This document shows, one piece after another, positions 59,467 to 64,000 of a stretch of DNA of 64,000 nt (position 1 is the stretch's first letter; each line of letters begins with the position of its first letter). Position numbers and translations under genes: made by a program. The notes beneath the pieces are model-generated. The model was not told the DNA's origin. It did not search any database and worked only from the letters and a program-made list of their open reading frames with translations. The stretch comes from Nakamurella flava (lineage in GTDB: Bacteria > Actinomycetota > Actinomycetes > Mycobacteriales > Nakamurellaceae), in NCBI RefSeq assembly GCF_005298075.1, contig NZ_SZZH01000001.1:2170001-2234000 (forward strand), read 5' to 3'.

Positions 59467-59819
59467 GCGGGGACCCGCGGGTGCCGGTGGTCGTCGCGGC
59501 GATCGACAAGCTCTGGGCGCCCTGGGTGGAGGACAGCTCGTCTGATCGCCCAGTCCCGCCGTCGGACGAAGACGAGGCAGTGGCGGTCCTGGCCGCGCTG
59601 GACGCCTGGGTATCGGCGCAGCTGTCCGCGTCCGGGATGCCGTCACCGCGGTTCGTGGTGCTGGCCCTGGTGGCGAAGTTGTCCCGTACGCAGGCGGCTT
59701 TGCACGCCGCGTTGCTCGCTGTGCAGACGGGAGCCGAGGTACCCGCTGACGTTGTCGCGTCGTGGGAGCGGATCGTGGCGGGCGAGATCGTGCCGGTTTC
59801 TGACGGGCTCAGCGGATGA
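59463..59819 (+). CDS. Uncharacterised element-borne protein
   Basis: 118 residues, Ala/Val-rich helical. DEAVAVLAALDAWVSAQL and FVVLALVAKLSRTQAALHAALLAV could pack as a small helical bundle. No family recognised. Starts GTG 59,463 over the preceding stop. Confidence 0.6.
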   Translation: MSGDPRVPVVVAAIDKLWAPWVEDSSSDRPVPPSDEDEAVAVLAALDAWVSAQLSASGMPSPRFVVLALVAKLSRTQAALHAALLAVQTGAEVPADVVASWERIVAGEIVPVSDGLSG

Positions 59820-60139
59820 CCGCCCCGGCTCGCCCCCCGCGGGTACTGGTGCGGCCGGCCTCGGCTGAGTGGGACTGCGGCGGCTGCGGTGCATGGAAGG
59901 TGGGGGTCGACTGGATCGGCCCGGTCGAGGACCTGTTCGCCGTCGCGATCGGGCACGCGCAGAACTGCAAGGCGCTGCACCTGGCTCGCCTGCGATACGA
60001 CGTCAGCGATCAGGCGAGCTTCCTCCGGCTGCGGGCGACGCACCTGGAGTCGACGTCGCGGGAGACGGGTGAGTTGCCGTTCCCGTGGGTTGAGCTGCGG
60101 GCAGCGGCCCGCCAGCTGGACGAGCTGGTGACGTGGTGA
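59816..60139 (+). CDS. Uncharacterised element-borne protein with a Cys/His site
   Basis: 107 residues. W-D-C-G-G-C-G near the start and H-A-Q-N-C further on could bind zinc; the C-terminal half is helical (ELRAAARQLDELVTW). Unknown function. Overlaps both neighbours by four bases. Confidence 0.6.
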   Translation: MTAPARPPRVLVRPASAEWDCGGCGAWKVGVDWIGPVEDLFAVAIGHAQNCKALHLARLRYDVSDQASFLRLRATHLESTSRETGELPFPWVELRAAARQLDELVTW

Positions 60140-60552
60140 CGCGGGCGGCAGAGGTGCGGGCCGAGGTCGCCGAGCTGGACGCTCAGGGCCTCACCGCGGC
60201 CGACATCGCGGACAAGGTGGGTGTCCCGCAGGCCCGTGTCGAGCGGGTGCTGGCCGACCTCGACGGGCCCCCGTGGGATGACCGTGAGGATGCCCCGGTG
60301 TTGGAGCCTCTGGGGCGGTTCGCGCCGGACCCGGCGCCGGCCTCGCCGCCGTTCGGTCAGGGCGGTGGCCGCCGTCCGTACACCGACGTCGCGGTGCTGG
60401 CCCGCCCAAAGGTTGCCGTATGCGGGACCCCCAGCGGCTACCAGCGTCACGTCCGGGCGAAGGAGCCGACGTGCGCGCGGTGCCGGGCGGCTGAGGCTCA
60501 GAGCCGTCGTGACCGGACCGCGCGTCGGCGGGCTGAGGGTGAAGCGTCGTGA
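60136..60552 (+). CDS. HTH protein with C-terminal Cys-His-Cys-Cys motif
   Basis: 138 residues from GTG 60,136. N-terminal HTH-like helix (VAELDAQGLTAADIADKVGVPQARVERVLADL), a Pro-rich linker, and a C-terminal C-G-T-P-S-G-Y-x-R-H-V-R-A-K-E-P-T-C-A-R-C block followed by an Arg-rich helix. That G-Y-x-R-H...C-x-x-C block recurs in small actinophage proteins (family knowledge) and probably binds zinc. DNA-binding role is inferred. Confidence 0.65.
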   Translation: MTRAAEVRAEVAELDAQGLTAADIADKVGVPQARVERVLADLDGPPWDDREDAPVLEPLGRFAPDPAPASPPFGQGGGRRPYTDVAVLARPKVAVCGTPSGYQRHVRAKEPTCARCRAAEAQSRRDRTARRRAEGEAS

Positions 60553-60998
60553 AGCGCTCACCGATGCCGCCGCGGCGGTCTCCGTTGCGGTCGTGGGTGG
60601 TGCTGCCCCGCAGCCGGGCGCCGCGGTGGCGTCCGGCTCGTGCGGAGCTGGTGGCGTCGAGCCAGGCGCGAATGCTGATCGTCGCGCGCGATACCCGCTG
60701 CGTGTTCGGCCGGTGTGACGGCGCGATCGAGGAGGTGCACCACCGGTTGCCGCGCGGCATGGGCGGCGCGGGCCGGGACGAGACCCGCTGGTCGTACTCG
60801 CGTCTGGTTGGCCTGTGCGCTGTGCATCACCGCTGGGTGGAATTGAACCGGCGGCGGGCGTACGAGCTGGGTCTGCTGGTCCGGCATGGCCGGGCGGCGT
60901 GCTCGCTGGTGCCGGTGCTGCATCACGGCCGGTGGGTGCTGCTGGACGACGGGGGCTGCGTACTGCCGTGCGAGGCGCCGGCGGGGTGGTCTGAGTGA
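60549..60998 (+). CDS. HNH endonuclease
   Basis: 149 residues. HNH core: CVFGRCDGAIEEVHHRLPRGMGG...LCAVHHRWVE, with the H-H pair, Asn-replaced middle loop and a final H-H. A basic N-terminus (RSPMPPRRSPLRSW) is typical. HNH proteins are common beside phage terminases and packaging genes. Could be a homing or packaging nuclease; no terminase is in view. Confidence 0.85.
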   Translation: MKRSPMPPRRSPLRSWVVLPRSRAPRWRPARAELVASSQARMLIVARDTRCVFGRCDGAIEEVHHRLPRGMGGAGRDETRWSYSRLVGLCAVHHRWVELNRRRAYELGLLVRHGRAACSLVPVLHHGRWVLLDDGGCVLPCEAPAGWSE

Positions 60999-61567
60999 AA
61001 CACCCGCTGGAACCGTTCGAGGCGGCGCTGATCACGATGTGGGCGCGTACCCATCACGAGCTGGCGTGGTCGCTGCGGGCCGGGTCGCCGCATCTCCCCG
61101 AGCTGCACGGCGGTTCGATCTGCCGTGAGTTCACGGACGTCCTTGTCCCTGCCGACGACGAGGAGGGGCCCTGGTGGGAGGCGACCAAGAAGGGCCTGAC
61201 GGCGTGCAGTCGGTACGCGTACAGCGGCAAGACCGGCATGCGGTGCAGCGCCGCGCATCGGTACGAGGTGCGGCCACCTCGGATCCGCGAGTGGTTGGCG
61301 TCCTGGCCGTCCGAGTCGGCCGCTCAGTTCCGCGACCTGCACGCCCGGTACATGGCGGTCTACGCCCCGCCGGGTGAGCTGGAGTTCGATCCTCGACGGA
61401 CCATCGCTCAGGTTCAGGCTGACAACCGCGCTCGTCAGGCACGCCTGGAGGACGGTGGGTACGCCGAGCTGCGAGCCCTGACCTGGCGGATGGACGCGAT
61501 GGTGGACGAGCGCGTCGCGGCCGCGTCGGCCGGCGCCGAGCTGTCGCTGTTCGAGGTGCCGGCGTGA
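60995..61567 (+). CDS. Uncharacterised element-borne protein
   Basis: 190 residues. Mixed alpha/beta; SPHLPELHGGSICREFTDVLVPADDEEGPWWEATKKGLTACSRYAYSGKTGMRCS then a helical tail (RRTIAQVQADNRARQARLE). C-terminal helix VDERVAAASAGAELSLFEVPA. No family recognised. Four-base overlaps both sides. Confidence 0.6.
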   Translation: MKHPLEPFEAALITMWARTHHELAWSLRAGSPHLPELHGGSICREFTDVLVPADDEEGPWWEATKKGLTACSRYAYSGKTGMRCSAAHRYEVRPPRIREWLASWPSESAAQFRDLHARYMAVYAPPGELEFDPRRTIAQVQADNRARQARLEDGGYAELRALTWRMDAMVDERVAAASAGAELSLFEVPA

Positions 61568-62001
61568 CGGCCCCGTCCGCGAGGGAGCGGCTGGCCATCG
61601 AGCAGGGCGTGGCTCGGGGTTGGTCGGCGTCGGTGATCGCCGGCCGGGTGGGTGTGTCGCTCGACGTGGTCCACGCGGTCTGGGATGACCTGGACGCCGC
61701 GGTGGCCGCCGCGGACCCGCCGCGACGGCCGGTCGCGGTCGACCAGGATCCGGTGGTGCTGCCGCCCCGCGGGGCCAACGCCGTGCCCCCGGAGTGGTTC
61801 GTGGATTTCCGGGCGTCGGTGCTGTGCATGGGCTCGATCGAACTGGCTTGCCTGGACATGGGTGTGTCGGTGTCGGCGGCCGAGAAGCGTTGGGCGCGTC
61901 ACCATCCGACGGACCCGGTTCGGCTGCGCCTGATCAAGGAGGCGGCCCGGCAGACGCGGCTGCTCCGCGCGCTGGCGGCTGCCCGTGGGGTGGCGGCGTG
62001 A
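61564..62001 (+). CDS. HTH-domain element-borne protein
   Basis: 145 residues. Two HTH-like stretches: LAIEQGVARGWSASVIAGRVGVSLDVVHAVWDDL (about 11-44) and SIELACLDMGVSVSAAEKRWARH (about 92-114). The ends are basic. Resembles small terminase-like or regulatory phage proteins but no specific family is claimed. Confidence 0.6.
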   Translation: MTAPSARERLAIEQGVARGWSASVIAGRVGVSLDVVHAVWDDLDAAVAAADPPRRPVAVDQDPVVLPPRGANAVPPEWFVDFRASVLCMGSIELACLDMGVSVSAAEKRWARHHPTDPVRLRLIKEAARQTRLLRALAAARGVAA

Positions 62002-62408
62002 TCGCGGGGACGGCGGCCGAGCGCGGCTCGGCGCTGGCCGAGCTGAAGCGGCAGTTCGCTGTCGACCTGGGCGCCGCGCCCGATCCGCAGGCTGCGGTCG
62101 CGGTGGTCCTGCGGTTCATCGACGACCGGTCGGAGCAGCTGCTCCGGAGAGGAGGGGCAGCGCAGGCGTTCCTGCAGAACTCGGCGGACGGCATGGCCCG
62201 AATCGGAACGGAGCTGGATGAGGCGTCGCGGGCGGCGTGGGGCGAGCTGGCCCCGCATGTCCCGCAGCCGCCGCGGCCGGTGTCGTTCGACGACACCGAC
62301 TTGGACGCGCACGAACTCGCTGACGCCCGCCGCGAGGCGGAGGCCCGCGCAGTCGCTCGGACAGCGGCGGCCGCCGCGGCGAGGAAGTCGGGTCGACGTC
62401 GTGGGTGA
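61998..62408 (+). CDS. Uncharacterised element-borne protein
   Basis: 136 residues from GTG 61,998 (GTGA overlap). Helical throughout: ALAELKRQFAVDLGAAPDPQAAVAVVLRFIDDRSEQLLRRGG, then an Ala/Arg-rich basic helix (ADARREAEARAVARTAAAAAARKSGRRRG) that could touch DNA. No family recognised. Confidence 0.6.
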   Translation: MIAGTAAERGSALAELKRQFAVDLGAAPDPQAAVAVVLRFIDDRSEQLLRRGGAAQAFLQNSADGMARIGTELDEASRAAWGELAPHVPQPPRPVSFDDTDLDAHELADARREAEARAVARTAAAAAARKSGRRRG

Positions 62409-62502
62409 CGCGCTGGTGCAGGTGGTGCTGCTGGTCGGCGTGTTGGCCGGCTGGGTGGCGTGGGAGCGGAACAGGAACGGACGAGGAGGTGGGACGGCAT
62501 GA
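62401..62502 (+). CDS. 33-residue single-helix membrane peptide
   Basis: From GTG 62,401, overlapping the previous stop by eight bases and the next ATG by four. A single helix (VQVVLLVGVLAGWVAWE) and a basic/Gly tail (RNRNGRGGGTA). GAGGAGG in its 3' end serves the clamp-like gene. Reality depends on this tight packing; short coding length makes it uncertain. Confidence 0.5.
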   Translation: MGDALVQVVLLVGVLAGWVAWERNRNGRGGGTA

Positions 62503-63257
62503 CTGAGTTCGACGTGACGGTGTCGACGGGGTCTCTGCGGGCGGCTCTGACTGCGGTGCTGCCGCACGCGGCGACGGACCCGGACGAGAGCGTCTACTAC
62601 CGGCTGCGGTTGACGGTCGGCGTTGACGGTGTGACGGTCGGGGCGACCGACGGATGGACCACCGCGCTCGCCCTGGTGACTGCGAACGAGACCCGCGGCG
62701 AGGTCGGCTGTTTCGATCTGAGCCCGCAGGACGCGAAAGACCTGCTGACCCTGTTCCGGGTGGCCAAGGACGCCCCGGTGGCGCATCAGCTGCAGCTCGT
62801 CCACGACGGGAAGACTCTGGTGGCCACGGACGTCTCCGGACTGTTCGAGGGCCGGCAGGTGCGGTTCGAGGCCGTGCCCCTGGCCGACGACTACCCCGAC
62901 CTGGGCCGCGCCGTCGGCGCAGCAGTCCGCGCTGCCGGCCACCTGCCGTACCGCATTCCGGTGCCGGCGGTCTCCCTCGGCCGGTTCGTGGTGGCCGGCA
63001 AGGCGTACGGCGCGGTGCTGTCCATCGAACCGACCGCGGTGTCGGATGCCCTGCTGGTCCTGTGCGGTGACGACTTCGTCGGCCTCATGGTCCCGATGCC
63101 CGGCGAGTCCGACGTGTACCTGCAGGGCATCCGCGAGTCCTGGGAGCCGGTGACGCACGACATCTCGCTGAGCCACCCGACCCCGCCGGGCGCCCTGGTT
63201 ACCGACCTGACTGACCTGGCCGCGGCGCTCCGCCCGCCGGCCACCAAGGAGGACTGA
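62499..63257 (+). CDS. Sliding-clamp-like (DnaN-type) protein, two-domain
   Basis: 252 residues from ATG 62,499. Clamp-type repeats: VSTGSLRAALTAVLPHA, LTVGVDGVTVGATDGWTTALALV and DLSPQDAKDLLTLF in the first domain; then FEAVPLADDYPDLGR, VPAVSLGRFVVAG and LLVLCGDDFVGLMVPM, the clamp-like C-terminal strand. Host DnaN has three domains (about 370 aa); this is about two. A phage processivity factor is the likely role, replacing or competing with the host clamp (inference). Confidence 0.7.
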   Translation: MTEFDVTVSTGSLRAALTAVLPHAATDPDESVYYRLRLTVGVDGVTVGATDGWTTALALVTANETRGEVGCFDLSPQDAKDLLTLFRVAKDAPVAHQLQLVHDGKTLVATDVSGLFEGRQVRFEAVPLADDYPDLGRAVGAAVRAAGHLPYRIPVPAVSLGRFVVAGKAYGAVLSIEPTAVSDALLVLCGDDFVGLMVPMPGESDVYLQGIRESWEPVTHDISLSHPTPPGALVTDLTDLAAALRPPATKED

Positions 63258-63260
63258 CTC

Positions 63261-63449
63261 ATGGCGCGGAACCAGGCCCCGGCCCGCCGGGACGTGCGAC
63301 ACCCTGACGGCGCGGCCGCGCCCGCCCCTGTGCCGCCGTGCGAGGACTGCACCTACGGCGATCACACCCGCCACCGTGCGGCTCTGGGTGGGATCTGCGT
63401 CGGCTGCCCGTGCCCGGAGGTGATCAGCGATGAGCGGCCTGCCGGCTGA
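63261..63449 (+). CDS. Small Cys/His-rich element-borne protein
   Basis: 62 residues. C-E-D-C-x-x-G-D-H near 27 and C-V-G-C-P-C near 46 could make a zinc knuckle; Pro/Ala-rich N-terminus. Three bases after the clamp-like gene. The end overlaps the leftward gene by 26 bases. Confidence 0.55.
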   Translation: MARNQAPARRDVRHPDGAAAPAPVPPCEDCTYGDHTRHRAALGGICVGCPCPEVISDERPAG

Positions 63450-63657
63450 GCTCGGCAGTCAAGTCCGTCAGTTCCTTGATCGCGGCGGTATTCAGCCGCG
63501 ACCAGTCCGTCAGATGGGAGATCGCTCTCAACAGGGCCGAGTCACCGCTCCGAGCTTCGTCACCCCGGTCCTGCACGTTGCTCAGCAGGTCCCGCAGGTC
63601 GTCGCCAATTCTGCTGCTCAGGGATTCGATGCGCTGCGCCAAGTCTTGATCAGTCAT
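63424..63657 (-). CDS. Small coiled-coil protein on the opposite strand
   Basis: 77 residues. Strong heptad pattern (LAQRIESLSSRIGDDLRDLLSNVQDR) and helix (TDWSRLNTAAIKELTDLTAELSRQ). Promoter-like TAGATT six bases before the ATG gives a leaderless start, matching the style of real genes here. It runs against the surrounding train, so it may be an anti-regulatory or excision-type gene. Function unknown. Confidence 0.55.
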   Translation of the reverse strand: MTDQDLAQRIESLSSRIGDDLRDLLSNVQDRGDEARSGDSALLRAISHLTDWSRLNTAAIKELTDLTAELSRQAAHR

Positions 63658-63754
63658 CGACGCAATCTAGGTATCGAGCTGGTCGCGCCGCGGGTCGATT
63701 CGCTCCTTTTGCCCCAATCGTGTCCGGCCACGACTGTCATCCCGGGCGCCGGCC

Positions 63755-63937
63755 GTGGCTGAGGTGTTCGTGGTGGGCGACGACGGCCCTGATGATCCGG
63801 TGCATGCCCTGGCCGCTCTGGCCGCGGCGGCGGTCGCCGACTTCATCATCGAGCGCCCGACGCAGTGCCCTACATGTCGTTCGTGGCTGGCTGCGGGTGA
63901 CCGGTGGGGCGATCACCGCTGCGACGGCGCGCGATGA
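63755..63937 (+). CDS. Small zinc-ribbon-like protein
   Basis: 60 residues. A helical N-half (VHALAALAAAAVADFIIE) and C-P-T-C...H-R-C at the end, a CxxC/HxC knuckle. Overlaps the following start by four bases. No Shine-Dalgarno is obvious at GTG 63,755. Confidence 0.5.
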   Translation: MAEVFVVGDDGPDDPVHALAALAAAAVADFIIERPTQCPTCRSWLAAGDRWGDHRCDGAR

Positions 63938-64000
63938 CGGAGTCGCGCGAGGCCGCGCGGAAGCGTGCGTTCCGGGACCGTCAGCGCTCCGTGGCCGCGG
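63934..64000 (+). CDS. Element-borne gene, 5' end only
   Basis: Starts ATG 63,934 over the previous stop (ATGA) and runs off the window. The 22 visible residues are basic (TESREAARKRAFRDRQ). Nothing more can be said. Confidence 0.5.
   Translation, partial: MTESREAARKRAFRDRQRSVAA

Larger units (their letters stand above)
57490..64000. mobile_element. Integrated phage-like element, left end and early region (open at window end)
   Basis: Starts at the 3' half of tRNA-Arg, a usual integrase target. Content changes at once: lower GC to about 58,220, small overlapping genes, an XRE regulator with divergent promoters, HNH endonuclease, HTH proteins and a clamp-like protein, none with chromosomal counterparts here. 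No integrase, terminase or capsid gene is visible, so the far end and the attR copy must lie beyond 64,000. A prophage, phage satellite or other integrative element are all possible. Confidence 0.7.

Noticed and set aside
1-64000. CRISPR array or insertion sequence
   Set aside because: No regularly spaced direct repeats and no transposase-like protein were found in the window.

Overview
This window looks like the chromosome of a very high-GC Actinomycetota, possibly related to Nakamurella, Geodermatophilus or Frankia. This is inferred from gene content and could be wrong at genus level. Supporting traits are an ATP-dependent LigB-type DNA ligase, three F420-type oxidoreductases, a Glp/GlpR divisome pair, an ECF sigma/RskA pair, and many start codons set 6-7 nt behind a TANNNT box with no Shine-Dalgarno (leaderless mRNAs). 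It falls into a chromosomal part (1-57,440) and an integrated phage-like element (about 57,490 to the window end, still open at 64,000).

Positions 1-6,839 hold housekeeping and accessory genes: a Pr6Pr-type membrane protein fragment, a serine hydrolase, a VOC/ArsR pair behind a 10-bp-arm palindrome, DNA ligase, and a LacI-controlled pair (inositol-dehydrogenase-like plus hydroxypyruvate-isomerase-like) with two identical operators. Positions 6,889-10,234 hold a PAS/GAF histidine kinase with a LuxR-type response regulator and a receiver-only protein, fully overlapping. Positions 10,681-25,008 form a surface or exopolysaccharide locus. It has two secreted paralogous glycoside-hydrolase-like proteins, four GT4 glycosyltransferases (one fused to a GAF-like domain), a flippase, a sugar-nucleotide SDR and an ArnT/PMT-like membrane glycosyltransferase.

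Positions 25,101-36,547 hold an LLM oxidoreductase, an XRE-cupin regulator divergent from a BenE-type transporter, tRNA-Ala(CGC), and the GlpR-RimJ-Glp (MoeA-like) block facing 5-formyl-THF cyclo-ligase. FmdB, a PQQ-type sugar dehydrogenase lipoprotein, a SAF protein, MscL and MogA follow. Positions 36,740-41,208 are a biotin uptake locus, bioY-acyl-CoA ligase-thiolase-bioM-bioN. Positions 42,080-45,360 link a DUF4397 surface protein, a class F sortase, an ECF sigma factor and its zinc anti-sigma. Positions 46,492-50,870 are a GntR-controlled ABC exporter with three tandem paralogous permeases. Positions 51,004-57,378 end with HAD, phosphoesterase and F420 genes and a CsoR-controlled copZ-copA-csoR copper locus.

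At tRNA-Arg(CCT), 57,444-57,516, an element begins. It has two leftward lower-GC genes, the first ending inside the tRNA on the opposite strand. A compact divergent promoter/operator with a small XRE regulator follows, then a tightly overlapping rightward train of small phage-type genes: a Cys-His protein, an HNH endonuclease, HTH proteins and a two-domain sliding-clamp-like protein. No integrase, terminase or structural gene is in the window. The most interesting parts are this switch with its two uncharacterised cargo genes, the polysaccharide locus with its GT4-GAF fusion and paired secreted enzymes, the triple-permease exporter, and the DUF4397-sortase-sigma chain.
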